DNA of 64,000 nt from Woeseiaceae bacterium (GTDB taxonomy: Bacteria > Pseudomonadota > Gammaproteobacteria > Steroidobacterales > Woeseiaceae), in the NCBI GenBank assembly GCA_028277185.1, contig JANQGQ010000012.1, positions 434,001 to 498,000 of the forward strand, read 5' to 3'. The notes beneath the pieces are model-generated. The model worked only from the letters and a program-made list of their open reading frames with translations, was not told the origin of the DNA and searched no databases. The position numbers and the translations under genes were made by a program. Each line of letters begins with the position of its first letter. Within the stretch, counting starts at the first letter, position 1. Below, in pieces: positions 28,071 through 36,920 of the stretch.

Positions 28071-28430
28071 CTAGTCCCCGGCGTCCCGCAGCAAAGTATT
28101 CAACTGCTCGCTGAATGCGGCCGTTGCGCCGTCGGCGTCCGGGCGCTCCAGCTCCATGGTCACGACCCGCATGACCCGCCGGATGTAGTCGCTGCGATCA
28201 CGGTCGCGTTCCTCGGTGGCCTCGCTGTCGAAAGTCAGTTTGTCCAGTTCATCGCGGCCGATCGTCGACTGTGACTCGAGCAGGCGTTCGAGCGCGTCGA
28301 GACGGTCTCTCGTCACGGCGAGTTCGCCGACCAGGCTCAGCACGATGGCCATGAGCTTATCGGTGGCGGGGTCGTGGAAGTACTGTGGCCGCTTGCCTTT
28401 GGCGACGCGACCGATTCGTTCGTCGCTCAC
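28071..28430 (-). CDS. Small helical protein coupled to a methyltransferase, unknown function
   Basis: The start is GTG 28430, overlapping the methyltransferase stop, which gives 119 residues; a longer open frame upstream only shadows the methyltransferase gene. The product is charged and probably all helical, with a likely coiled coil (LVGELAVTRDRLDALERLLESQ). It has no signal peptide, Cys or recognised motif. Tight coupling to the methyltransferase suggests an accessory or partner subunit. I do not recognise the family. Confidence 0.6.
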   Translation of the reverse strand: MSDERIGRVAKGKRPQYFHDPATDKLMAIVLSLVGELAVTRDRLDALERLLESQSTIGRDELDKLTFDSEATEERDRDRSDYIRRVMRVVTMELERPDADGATAAFSEQLNTLLRDAGD

Positions 28431-29551
28431 CTGACGCCGACCAGCGTGGGCCACTTGAAGCCGTGGGTGTTGTAGGCATGATTGATGCCGGTGTACGGCG
28501 GCACGCCGTCCATCCAGGCCTGCTCCTTCGCGAAGCCGTTCTTGTGAGCAAGCGCGGCGAGATCGACGTCGGTCAGATAGGACGCGAAAACCTCGTTGTT
28601 GTTGTAGACCTCCCACTGCGACATGAAGCGGCCGAACGGGTCCTTGCCCCGCGGGACGTCCAGGTGAAGCATGACGCCGCCGGGTTTCAGCAGCCGAAAG
28701 CACTCGGCGACGATGTTTCCGAGCGCCGACTTCGACGTCTCATGGATCATGATGTGCGATACGACGAGATCGAAGGACCCCGCGTCGTAGCCCGTGCACT
28801 CCGCATTGCGCTGCGAATAGTGTACGCGCACGCCGGCCAGCTCGGCCTTGGCATGGGCGTAGCGAAGGCAGGGCGCGGCCACGTCGATCGCGTGCACTTC
28901 CGCTTCGGGAAACGCGACCGCCCAGGGGAGCGTGCTGTTGCCGACCGTGCAGCCCATGTCGAGAATGCGCTGCGGCGCGCGGTCCGCGAAGTTCTCCTTG
29001 TAGTGCTCTAGTAAGGCCATGCCAATACGGTCGTTGTCGGGCCCCAGCTCGCCGTCGATGTAGATTGGCAAACCGGCTTCGTAGATGGCGCCGGCGGCGA
29101 CATCGTGCTCGCCGCGCTCGGTGTGGTAGCCGCCTGGCTGGAGATGAATGTCGTGGGCGGTGTGATAGCGCGGGATCGGCAGGGAGTCGTCGAGCTCCAG
29201 CGTTCCGCCTGCGGGGCTCCTCGCGGCGATGCTCTCGTAGCGCCGGATCAGCTCGTCTAACTGCCGCTCGGTAGGTGCGACGACCGACTCCCACATCATC
29301 TCCTGGCTGCGGCGCTGCATCGCGCTCCAGAACTGGTAGTAGTCGTTCGCGACCATGGCCCGGCGAACATCGTGGTAGCTGTCGAAGGGCTTCCCCGTTT
29401 CGCGCTCGTGCGACGGCGCCACGCGGGTTTCGTAAACCTGACGAATGCCCGGCATGACGTCCTGCTTCAAGTAGCGGCGAAAGTCCCGGACGAAGTCCTG
29501 CAGGGCACGCTCGTCGTGCTGCGGTTCGGGAATCAGCGTCTGTGCGGACAT
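28427..29551 (-). CDS. Class I SAM-dependent methyltransferase
   Basis: 374 residues. The C-terminal half has a Rossmann methyltransferase core: motif I ILDMGCTVGNSTLPWA (about 195-210), an acidic end of strand 2 (VHAIDVAAPCL), DLVVSHIMIHE, and the LLKPGGVMLHLDVPRG strand. The N-terminal 170 residues are a family-specific, mostly helical region with no motif I know. No membrane or export signal is seen. It is followed, with overlap, by a 119-residue helical protein. The substrate is unknown; a small-molecule rather than a DNA or rRNA target is suggested by the Methyltransf_11-like core. Confidence 0.8.
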   Translation of the reverse strand: MSAQTLIPEPQHDERALQDFVRDFRRYLKQDVMPGIRQVYETRVAPSHERETGKPFDSYHDVRRAMVANDYYQFWSAMQRRSQEMMWESVVAPTERQLDELIRRYESIAARSPAGGTLELDDSLPIPRYHTAHDIHLQPGGYHTERGEHDVAAGAIYEAGLPIYIDGELGPDNDRIGMALLEHYKENFADRAPQRILDMGCTVGNSTLPWAVAFPEAEVHAIDVAAPCLRYAHAKAELAGVRVHYSQRNAECTGYDAGSFDLVVSHIMIHETSKSALGNIVAECFRLLKPGGVMLHLDVPRGKDPFGRFMSQWEVYNNNEVFASYLTDVDLAALAHKNGFAKEQAWMDGVPPYTGINHAYNTHGFKWPTLVGVR

Positions 29552-29633
29552 GGCGAAATCTGTGGGTGTGGCGACCGATTGATCCTACCATGACTGCCTG
29601 CCGGTCCCGTCGGACGGACTTTGACGCACGTCG

Positions 29634-29662
29634 TTGCAGTCACGAATGCTTCCGGCTATAAC
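29634..29662 (+). promoter_or_regulatory. Sigma70-type promoter of the copper-efflux operon
   Basis: TTGCAG (29634-29639) and TATAAC (29657-29662) are separated by exactly 17 bases, a strong housekeeping-type promoter. Transcription should start near 29669, about 26 bases before the ATG of the Cys/His-rich protein. No clear CueR-like dyad (which would need a 19-base spacer) is seen. Confidence 0.6.
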
Positions 29663-29694
29663 AAACCAAAGCTGCATCCGTTCACGGGACGTAT

Positions 29695-30165
29695 ATGGCC
29701 GAACGCAAACTAAAAGCTCTGGCTACCGCGCGCCGTCGCACCGCGTGGCTCATGGGCCTGTGGTTTGCCGTCGGTCTGCATCCGTGCGCGGTCGCGGCCC
29801 TGAGTGCTCTGGAATGTCCGCACTGCCCGGACGATCTGCACGATAGCGGTGCAAATGCCGGCGCGCATGCGCTGCACGGCGACGGTCACGCTCACGGCAA
29901 CCACGACGTCGTGCAGCAAGACGAGCCTGATTGCCAAACCGAAGCCAGCGAATGCTGCGACGTCGGCGATGCGGCTTTCGACGGCCGCATTCCGGGTTCG
30001 CCTGCGAAAGACTCGGGCGATGCCGGCGACGTGTTCGCCGCGACGCCGACTCCCTACCTGAACCACGCACCTGCCGACGAGGCGCGGCCCGATCCGCCGG
30101 ATCGACAGAGTCGACCCGTCAGCGGTCGGCGACTCCACGTCATCAACTGCGTCTATCTGGATTAG
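29695..30165 (+). CDS. Cys/His-rich exported small protein, putative metal-binding leader of the cus operon
   Basis: 156 residues. A basic start and hydrophobic stretch (TAWLMGLWFAVGLHPCAVAAL) look like a signal peptide. The mature part has CPHCPDD, a His-rich run (HALHGDGHAHGNHD), EASECCDVGD and a late Cys, all potential soft-metal ligands. It is the first gene after a strong promoter and lies 93 bases before the outer-membrane component of the Cus-type pump. Small Cys/His-rich proteins often open metal-resistance operons in proteobacteria. A periplasmic copper/silver-binding or sensing role is inferred; the family is not identified. Confidence 0.65.
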   Translation: MAERKLKALATARRRTAWLMGLWFAVGLHPCAVAALSALECPHCPDDLHDSGANAGAHALHGDGHAHGNHDVVQQDEPDCQTEASECCDVGDAAFDGRIPGSPAKDSGDAGDVFAATPTPYLNHAPADEARPDPPDRQSRPVSGRRLHVINCVYLD

Positions 30166-30178
30166 CGGCTCCCGAAAC

Positions 30179-30225
30179 CGAAACTCGTTTCGCGTCCCGT
30201 TCGACTGATTCAACGAATCAACGGG
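30179..30225 (+). other. Two inverted repeats between the Cys/His-rich gene and the efflux genes
   Basis: CGAAAC-TC-GTTTCG (30179-30192) is followed by a larger hairpin (30196-30225): outer stem CCCGT/ACGGG, a 5-base bulge, inner stem TGATTC/GAATCA and loop AAC. No T-tract follows, so it is unlikely to be a simple terminator. It may stabilise or attenuate the mRNA between the two cistrons, or bind a regulator. Confidence 0.4.
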
Positions 30226-30258
30226 ACAGGACACACGGTTTTCGCGGGAGTACGTTCA

Positions 30259-31563
30259 ATGTTCCGTTGTATCGGGCGCTTGCCCGTATTTGTAATTGTG
30301 TCGTCAGCGCCGCTCTGCGTGGTGACTTGCGCGCTTCTTTTCTTGCTTATACCGGCGGCTGCCGTCGGTGCGCCCTCCGGCTCGCCACTGAGTCTCGACG
30401 AGGCGGTTCGTATCGCGCTTGCCGACGAGCCGCGTATCGCGGAGCTCGTCGATCAGGCGCGGGCGGACGAAGCGAGGGCAGTCGCCGCCGGGGCGCTGCC
30501 CGAACCAGCCCTTCGTATCGGACTCAACAACTACCCGATCGAGTCGGGTGGCTTCTCCACTGAAGGCATGACGAGCGCCTCGCTCGGCCTCCGCCAGGCG
30601 TTTCCTCCGGGCACGAGTCGAAGACATCAGCGCGAGTTGTTCGACCGGCGCGCAGCGGCCACGCGGGAGTCGGCCGAGGCGCGCCGCCGGACCGTCGCGG
30701 CGGCAACGAAGCGGGCGTGGCTCGACGTGTTCTACTGGCAGCGGGTGGGCGCGCAGCTCGCGGCAGCCCGCCCTTACTTCACCGAACTCGTCGCCGTGAC
30801 CGAGTCGAGGTATTCCGTCGGGCGTCGGCTGCAGCAGGACGTGCTGCGCGCGGAGCTCGAGCTGAGTCGCCTCGACGATCGGCTGCTCGATGTCGAAACC
30901 GAACTCGCCCTGAAACGCGCGGAGCTCGCGAGTTGGGTGGGGTCTGCGGGGTCACGCCCTCTGGCTTCACGACTGCCGGTGCAGTCCGAGGTGCCCGCGG
31001 TCGAAGTTCTGCTGGCCGCCTTACCGGAACATCCCGTTTTGCGCGGAGCCGCTGCCGAGGTCGCGGCCGGCGATGCCGCCGTCGCTCTTGCGGAGCAGCG
31101 CCGGAAACCCCGCTGGGCGCTGGACGTCGCGTATGCGCATCGCGATGGTCGCCTCCAGACGGGCGACCCGCGGTCCGATTTTCTGACGGTGGGTGTGACG
31201 TTCGACCTGCCGTTCGCCCGCCGTCGCTCCATCGATAGCGAGCTCACCGCGGCCCTGAGCGAGCGCTCGGCCGCAGCCGCCGCAAGGCGCGGCCTGCTGC
31301 GCGACCTGGAAACCGAGCTGCTTGCCGAGCACGCACGCTACGAACAGCTCGGCCGCCGTCTGGATCTTTACCGGCAACGGCTGCTTGGGCAGGCAGACGC
31401 CGGCGCGGCGGCGTCCCTCGATGCGTACCGGAGCGACACCGTCGACTTCGAAACGGTGATGCGCGCGTACATCGACGCGCTCGAGGTGAAAACCGATTAC
31501 ATCGAACTGGGCGTTGCCCGGGCGCAGAGCCATGCCGCGCTCGCCTGGTTGGGAGGGCTGTGA
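30259..31563 (+). CDS. TolC-family outer-membrane channel of a heavy-metal RND pump (CusC/CzcC-like)
   Basis: 434 residues. The N-terminal hydrophobic segment (about 8-37) is a signal peptide without an obvious lipobox. The mature chain has the OMF start SLDEAVRIALADEPRIAELVDQA and the paired helical hairpins with internal pseudo-repeat seen in CzcC/CusC proteins (for example NNYPIESGGFSTEG, LGLRQAFPPG). The gene is followed immediately by the periplasmic adaptor and the inner-membrane RND pump, which fixes its role as the exit duct. Length is normal for the family. Confidence 0.85.
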   Translation: MFRCIGRLPVFVIVSSAPLCVVTCALLFLLIPAAAVGAPSGSPLSLDEAVRIALADEPRIAELVDQARADEARAVAAGALPEPALRIGLNNYPIESGGFSTEGMTSASLGLRQAFPPGTSRRHQRELFDRRAAATRESAEARRRTVAAATKRAWLDVFYWQRVGAQLAAARPYFTELVAVTESRYSVGRRLQQDVLRAELELSRLDDRLLDVETELALKRAELASWVGSAGSRPLASRLPVQSEVPAVEVLLAALPEHPVLRGAAAEVAAGDAAVALAEQRRKPRWALDVAYAHRDGRLQTGDPRSDFLTVGVTFDLPFARRRSIDSELTAALSERSAAAAARRGLLRDLETELLAEHARYEQLGRRLDLYRQRLLGQADAGAAASLDAYRSDTVDFETVMRAYIDALEVKTDYIELGVARAQSHAALAWLGGL

Positions 31564-31564
31564 C

Positions 31565-32767
31565 ATGTCTCGCACGACAATCCTCGTTTTACTCCTGGTC
31601 GTTCTGGGGCTCGGCATATTCACAGGCCGCCATACGGCCGGCCCGAAGACCGATGCGACGTCTCCCGACGCGCCATCCACGCGCGAAATCCTTTACTGGG
31701 TAGCGCCGATGGATCCGGACTTCCGGCGCGACGGCCCCGGCAAGTCGCCAATGGGCATGGATCTGGTGCCGGTGTACGCCGACGAAGTCGGCGCCGACGG
31801 AACGTCGATCGATTCGCGGGTGCTCAACAACATGGGCGTGCGAACCGCCCCGGCGCAAAGGAGTTCTTTGCCGCGGCTGGTGGAAACGGCGGCCGAGGTC
31901 GGGTGGAACGAGGCGACCCTGGCGCACGTTCACACGCGCGTCGACGGCTGGGTGGAATCGCTCAAGGTCGCCGCGGAAGGCGACCCTGTCAGTGTGGGCG
32001 AACTCCTGTTCGAACTGTACTCGCCGACGCTGGTCAACGCGCAGACGGAATACCTCGCGGCGCTTGCCGGCGGCAACACCGGTCTCGAGCGGGCGTCCCG
32101 CGACCGGCTCGCGGCGCTCGGCATGGCGGCGGACGAGATCGCCCGCCTGGCGCGCGACCGGACGGTTCGGCAGCGGGTCCGCTTCACGGCCCAGGCCGAC
32201 GGCATCGTTGCGATGCTCGGCGTTCGCGAGGGGATGTTCGTGACGCCGAGCACGGACATGCTGTCGATCGCGGCGCTGGACTCAGTCTGGGTGCATGCTT
32301 ACGTGCTCGAGCGGCAGGCGGAATGGGTGGAGCCGGGCCAGCGCGCGATCGTCGTCGTCGACGCCCTGCCGGGCGAGCGCTTCGAGACGACGGTGGACTA
32401 CGTGTATCCGGAGCTCGATCCGGTGAGCCGGACGCTCAAGCTGCGGCTCAGGCTCGACAATGCCGGGCGCCGGCTCACGCCCAACATGCTGGCGCGGGTG
32501 AGCATCGAGGGCCGCGAGACGGGGCCGATCGTGCACGTGCCGCGCGAGGCCGTGATTCGCGGCGGCCGCGGCAACCGCGTCGTCGTCGCGCTCGGCAACG
32601 GCCGTTTCGAGTCGCGCCGGGTCCTCGTCGGTCTGGAGTCCGGCGAGCGCATCGCTATTCGTAGCGGCCTGGCTGAAGGCGAGTCGGTCGTCGTATCGGG
32701 GCAGTTTCTGATCGACTCCGAATCGAACGTCGACCAGGCGCTGTCGCGCTTTGGGGCGGGGGAATGA
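31565..32767 (+). CDS. cusB: CusB-type periplasmic adaptor with heavy-metal-binding domain
   Basis: The start is ATG 31565, one base after the upstream stop; an in-frame start at 31514 would overlap the channel gene. 400 residues. An N-terminal membrane/signal segment is followed by a heavy-metal-binding motif (about 40-66, YWVAPMDPDFRRDGPGKSPMGMDLVPVY), typical of Cu/Ag adaptors and probably taking metal from periplasmic chaperones. The barrel-sandwich, helical hairpin and beta-barrel parts follow (VDGWVESLKVAAEGDPVSVGELLF, PNMLARVSIEG). Its stop overlaps the pump start (ATGA). Confidence 0.88.
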   Translation: MSRTTILVLLLVVLGLGIFTGRHTAGPKTDATSPDAPSTREILYWVAPMDPDFRRDGPGKSPMGMDLVPVYADEVGADGTSIDSRVLNNMGVRTAPAQRSSLPRLVETAAEVGWNEATLAHVHTRVDGWVESLKVAAEGDPVSVGELLFELYSPTLVNAQTEYLAALAGGNTGLERASRDRLAALGMAADEIARLARDRTVRQRVRFTAQADGIVAMLGVREGMFVTPSTDMLSIAALDSVWVHAYVLERQAEWVEPGQRAIVVVDALPGERFETTVDYVYPELDPVSRTLKLRLRLDNAGRRLTPNMLARVSIEGRETGPIVHVPREAVIRGGRGNRVVVALGNGRFESRRVLVGLESGERIAIRSGLAEGESVVVSGQFLIDSESNVDQALSRFGAGE

Positions 32768-35700
32768 TCGCGGCGATCATCCGCTGGTCGATCGCCAACC
32801 GGCCGCTCGTTCTTATGCTTGCCGTCGCTCTCGCGGTTGGCGGCGTCCTGACGCTGCGCGCGACGCCGGTTGACGCATTGCCCGACTTGTCGGACACGCA
32901 GGTCATCGTGAAGACCTCGTATCCGGGGCAAGCGCCCGAGGTCGTCGAGCGGCAGCTGACCTACCCGCTTACTACGGCAATGCTCTCGGTTCCGGGCGCC
33001 GAAACGGTTCGCGGTTACTCGTTCTTCGGCGACTCCTATGTCTATGTGATCTTCGAGGATGGCACCGACCTGTACTGGGCGCGCTCGCGGGTTCTCGAAT
33101 ACCTGAACCAGGCGGCTGCCTCGCTGCCGGCCGGCGTGACGCCCTCGCTCGGCCCCGATGCGACCGGCGTCGGCTGGGTGTTCGAGTACGCGCTCGTCGA
33201 TCGCAGCGGGCGGCACGACCTCGCGGATCTGCGCTCGATCCAGAACTGGTTTCTTCGGTTCGAGCTGGGCAGCGTCGAAGGCGTCGCCGAGGTTGCCGCC
33301 GTCGGCGGGTTCGTACGCCAGTACCAGGTTGTCGTCGATCCGGACAAATTGCGCGTCGCCGGCCTTACGCTGCGCGACGTGCGTGTAGCCATCGAGCGCG
33401 GCAATCGCGAGACTGGCGGCTCGGTCATCGAGATGGCCGAGGCTGAGTATATGGTGCGCGCGAGCGGCTACGTCGCCGGTACCGACGATCTGCGCGAAAT
33501 CCCGCTGCGTGCGACGTCCGGCGGTGCGGTGCTGCGCCTCGCGGACGTTGCGGAGATTCGCGAAGGCCCGGCCATGCGGCGGGGTGTCGCCGATCTCGAC
33601 GGTGACGGCGAAGTCGTCGGCGGCATCGTGGTCATGCGTTCCGGCGAGAACGCGCTGGCGACCATTGCCCGTGTGAAGACAAAGCTCGAGGAACTCGAGG
33701 CCGGTCTGCCCGACGGCGTCGGGATCGTCGTCACTTACGACCGCTCCGGATTGATTCTTCGGGCGGTCGACACGCTGTTCGACACGGTACTCAAGGAGCT
33801 ACTGATCGTCGGGATCGTCTGCGCGGTGTTCCTGTATCACCTGCGCTCCTCCCTCGTCGTCATCGTCAGTCTGCCGCTGGGCGTACTCGCTGCATTCGTG
33901 GTGATGCGGGTCCAGGGCCTCAACGCGAACATCATGTCGCTCGGCGGCATTGCGGTGGCGATTGGCGCGATGGTCGATGCCGCGATCGTCATGATCGAAA
34001 ACCTGCACCGGCGGATCGAGAAGACGCCGTTGAACGCGACGAATCGCTGGCGGCTCGTCGGGGATACGGCGGCCGAGGTGGGGCCGCCGCTGTTCTTCTC
34101 GCTCTTGATCGTCACCTTGAGCTTCCTGCCGGTGTTCACGCTGGAGGCGCAGGAAGGACGGCTGTTTTCGCCGCTGGCGTACACGAAGACCTGGGCGATG
34201 GCCGCCGCTGCCGGGCTGGCCGTGACGCTGGTACCGGTGCTGATCGGCTACTTCGTGCGCGGTCCGATCCGGCCCGCCGATGCGAATCCGGTCAACCGCT
34301 GGCTTCAAGCCGTTTACCGGCCCGTGCTTGCCGCATCGCTGAGGCGCCCCGGTCTGACCGTGGCGGCGGCGCTGCTCGTCGTGCTGAGCAGCGTCTGGCC
34401 CGCGACTCAGCTCGGTCGCGAGTTCATGCCGCCGCTCGACGAAGGCGATCTGATGTACATGCCGACGACGCGGCCCGGACTGTCGATCGACAAGGCACGC
34501 GAACTCCTGCAGCAGACCGATCGGCTGATTAAGGCGGTACCCGAGGTCGAGCGCGTGTTCGGCAAGGTCGGGCGCGCCGACACGGCGACGGACCCTGCGC
34601 CGCTCACGATGATCGAGACCGTAATACGCCTGAAGCCGCGGGAGCAGTGGCGGCCGGGCATGACGCCGGAAAGACTCCGGGACGAATTGAATCGCGCCGT
34701 GCAAATACCCGGCCTGGCGAACGCGTGGGTACAGCCGATCAAGACGCGCATCGACATGCTCGCAACCGGCATCAAGACGCCGCTCGGTCTCAAGATCGCG
34801 GGACCGGACCTCGAGGTCATCGAAGCGCTCGGCAGCGAAGTCGAGAGGCTGCTCGCCGCGCTCGACGGGACAGCCAGCGTTTACGCCGAGCGAGTGAGCG
34901 GCGGTCGCTACGTCAACGTCGAGATCGACCGCGCCAGGGCGGCGCGCTTCGGCCTCAACGTTGCGGATGTTCAGGAGATCGTCGAGTCAGCCGTCGGCGG
35001 TCGCGTCGTCGGCGAGAGCGTGGAGGGTCTGGAGCGGTATCCGATCAACCTGCGCTATCCGCAGCGTTACCGCGATTCGGTGCAGCAGCTCAGGCTGTTG
35101 CCGCTGCTGACGCCCTCGGGTGCGACGGTTGCGCTCGCCGACGTCGCTACCGTTGGTGTCGCGGAGGGCGCGGCCGTCATCAAGAGTGAGAACGCCCGGC
35201 CCAACGGCTGGGTTTACATCGACATCGATGGCCGGGATATCGGCTCCTACGTCGTCGAAGCGCGCGCGCTTCTTGCGGAGGAGCTGGCCATGCCGCCGGG
35301 CTATTCGCTGGCCTGGTCCGGCCAGTTCGAATACATGCAGCGCGCCGCGGAACGCCTCGCTCTGGCCGTGCCGCTGACGGTTGCCGTAATCGTATTGCTG
35401 CTCTTTCTGGCGTTTCGTCGTTTCGGTGAGGTGCTGCTGATTCTCGGTACGCTGCCGATGGCGCTCGTCGGCGGGATCTGGCTGTCGTATCTGCTCGACT
35501 ACAGCCTGTCCGTCGCCGTGGGCGTCGGCTTCATCGCGCTTGCCGGCGTGGCGGTCGAGCTGGGCGTCATCATGCTCGTGTATCTGAATCAGGCGCTTCG
35601 CGAGCGCTTCGGCGACGAAGAAACCCCGGCTGACGGTTCACCCGTGCCTTCGGAGATCGTTGCGGCCGTTGCGGAGGGCGCGTTGCGGCGGCTGCGGCCC

Positions 35701-35913
35701 GTCGTCATGACCGTCACGGCGACGATCGCCGGGCTGCTGCCGATCATGCTGAGTACGGGAACGGGATCGGAAGTGATGCGGCGCATCGCGGCGCCGATGG
35801 TCGGCGGCATGCTGAGCGCCATGCTGCTCGCCCTTCTTGTACTGCCAGCTCTGTACAGCCTTTGGCAGCAGAGGTGGTTTCGTTCAAGCGCTGCCTATTC
35901 GGAGCGTACGTAG
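32764..35913 (+). CDS. cusA: CusA-type Cu(I)/Ag(I) RND efflux pump
   Basis: 1,049 residues, a normal CusA length. Twelve membrane helices and two large periplasmic loops are evident. The TM4 motif GAMVDAAIVMIEN is the CusA version rather than the divalent-cation CzcA version. Methionines at residues 566, 616 and 665 (in MYMPTT, LTMIET and DMLATG) are spaced 50 and 49 apart. This is the same spacing as the three-Met Cu(I)/Ag(I) site of E. coli CusA (573, 623, 672), so the metal site appears intact. It forms the tripartite pump with the two upstream genes. The last 19 bases overlap the end of a convergent gene. Confidence 0.92.
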   Translation: MIAAIIRWSIANRPLVLMLAVALAVGGVLTLRATPVDALPDLSDTQVIVKTSYPGQAPEVVERQLTYPLTTAMLSVPGAETVRGYSFFGDSYVYVIFEDGTDLYWARSRVLEYLNQAAASLPAGVTPSLGPDATGVGWVFEYALVDRSGRHDLADLRSIQNWFLRFELGSVEGVAEVAAVGGFVRQYQVVVDPDKLRVAGLTLRDVRVAIERGNRETGGSVIEMAEAEYMVRASGYVAGTDDLREIPLRATSGGAVLRLADVAEIREGPAMRRGVADLDGDGEVVGGIVVMRSGENALATIARVKTKLEELEAGLPDGVGIVVTYDRSGLILRAVDTLFDTVLKELLIVGIVCAVFLYHLRSSLVVIVSLPLGVLAAFVVMRVQGLNANIMSLGGIAVAIGAMVDAAIVMIENLHRRIEKTPLNATNRWRLVGDTAAEVGPPLFFSLLIVTLSFLPVFTLEAQEGRLFSPLAYTKTWAMAAAAGLAVTLVPVLIGYFVRGPIRPADANPVNRWLQAVYRPVLAASLRRPGLTVAAALLVVLSSVWPATQLGREFMPPLDEGDLMYMPTTRPGLSIDKARELLQQTDRLIKAVPEVERVFGKVGRADTATDPAPLTMIETVIRLKPREQWRPGMTPERLRDELNRAVQIPGLANAWVQPIKTRIDMLATGIKTPLGLKIAGPDLEVIEALGSEVERLLAALDGTASVYAERVSGGRYVNVEIDRARAARFGLNVADVQEIVESAVGGRVVGESVEGLERYPINLRYPQRYRDSVQQLRLLPLLTPSGATVALADVATVGVAEGAAVIKSENARPNGWVYIDIDGRDIGSYVVEARALLAEELAMPPGYSLAWSGQFEYMQRAAERLALAVPLTVAVIVLLLFLAFRRFGEVLLILGTLPMALVGGIWLSYLLDYSLSVAVGVGFIALAGVAVELGVIMLVYLNQALRERFGDEETPADGSPVPSEIVAAVAEGALRRLRPVVMTVTATIAGLLPIMLSTGTGSEVMRRIAAPMVGGMLSAMLLALLVLPALYSLWQQRWFRSSAAYSERT

Positions 35914-36425
35914 AGGCCCTCGAACCACAGCGTCCATTCCTGCTCGTCGCCGTTGAATATCTCGAAGCGCTGCACTACGTCGCCGTTGGCCTGCGGCGTC
36001 CACGTCCCCCGGAACGGCGACTCGCTGTCCCGGGCGTAGCTGTAGATGCGGCCCTCGAGCCGCATGGCGCCCGCGTCGTCGAGGCCGCCCGTGTAGTCTA
36101 TGGAGTAGCCGTTGGCGACCCAGACTTGCCGCCATTCGCCGGTCACGGCGTTGTAGTAGTTGATCGAGAAGCCGGCGCTGCCGCCGGCGCCCCGCCAGTC
36201 TTCCTTGAGCAGGCAGTCGCCGTGATGCTTCGTGATCGAGTTGTCGCCGAAGAACTGGCGCTCCTCGTCGTTCGAATAGACTTTCCACTCGCCGACCCAG
36301 AAGTCGAAATCGCCGAAGCCGGGCGCGTCGCTGCAAAACGGCTGTGGTGTATTCTGTGCAGCGACCGTACTGCACGCCAAAATGATCGAAGCGCCCGCTG
36401 CGAGCCGCCGGAAGACCTGCCTCAT
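35895..36425 (-). CDS. Secreted small beta-barrel-like protein, unknown function (DUF1579-like)
   Basis: 176 residues with a signal peptide (MRQVFRRLAAGASIILACSTVAAQ). The mature part starts FGDFDFWVGEWKVYSND, a motif common in lipocalin-like DUF1579-type proteins, and is rich in short beta-strands. It ends WTLWFEGLYVRSE. The gene lies just downstream, on the same strand, of a shorter open frame that resembles its C-terminal half, with an ATGA overlap. Its 3' end runs 19 bases into the convergent pump gene. Role unknown; the family name is tentative. Confidence 0.65.
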   Translation of the reverse strand: MRQVFRRLAAGASIILACSTVAAQNTPQPFCSDAPGFGDFDFWVGEWKVYSNDEERQFFGDNSITKHHGDCLLKEDWRGAGGSAGFSINYYNAVTGEWRQVWVANGYSIDYTGGLDDAGAMRLEGRIYSYARDSESPFRGTWTPQANGDVVQRFEIFNGDEQEWTLWFEGLYVRSE

Positions 36426-36679
36426 GATTCGTTCCCCCTGTCTGTCGTCCGCCTGTAGATGCCGTCGAACCAGGGTTTCCAGGTGTCCGTTTCAGCATCC
36501 AGCTGCTCGGCGTACTGTCCGGCCGTGCCGTCCGGATTGCGGGTAAAGCGTACCCGAAAACCGGTGGTGAGATTGGTTCCGAAATAGTGGATCTCGCCGC
36601 TGAGCAACATCTCTCCCGGCTGCACTTCGCCGCCGGCAGGTAAAAGGCAGGGCGATTCCGTTGGTACTGAACCAATCAA
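36422..36679 (-). pseudogene. Truncated paralogue of the adjacent secreted protein (C-terminal half only)
   Basis: An open frame of at most 85 residues starts at TTG 36679; an in-frame stop lies just upstream. MLLSGEIHYFG...TWKPWFDGIYRR lines up with MRLEGRIYSYA...WTLWFEGLYVR of the next gene, so it matches only the C-terminal half of that family and lacks the signal peptide and the FDFWVGEW motif. The upstream gap (36680-36920) shows no recognisable N-terminal half in any frame. Either a decayed tandem duplicate or a short translated leader coupled by ATGA. Confidence 0.5.
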
Positions 36680-36920
36680 GCAGCATAAGGGATTTCACTG
36701 TTGGTAGCTCTATAGACAAGGGTGGAATCGCCCTGCGCAACGTCAAAGTATAGAGAGGTAGACGGCCGACGGCCGCTGCAGGATGAGCGAATTCCGGCGC
36801 TGAGGCGTGCATACTGTGCGTTGACGAATCCGGATTGCCTTGCCAGCGAACGTCAGGAACGACCTGAACCAAGCCGGTCGGCCGTGGTCGAATGCATCGG
36901 TGGCTCTTCCAGACCAGGCC

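Noticed and set aside
32764..35913. A suspected loss of one copper-binding Met in the CusA pump (Leu at residue 731)
   Set aside because: Checking spacing showed that the three-Met site corresponds to residues 566, 616 and 665, spaced 50 and 49 as in E. coli CusA, and all three are Met. Residue 731 is not part of it.
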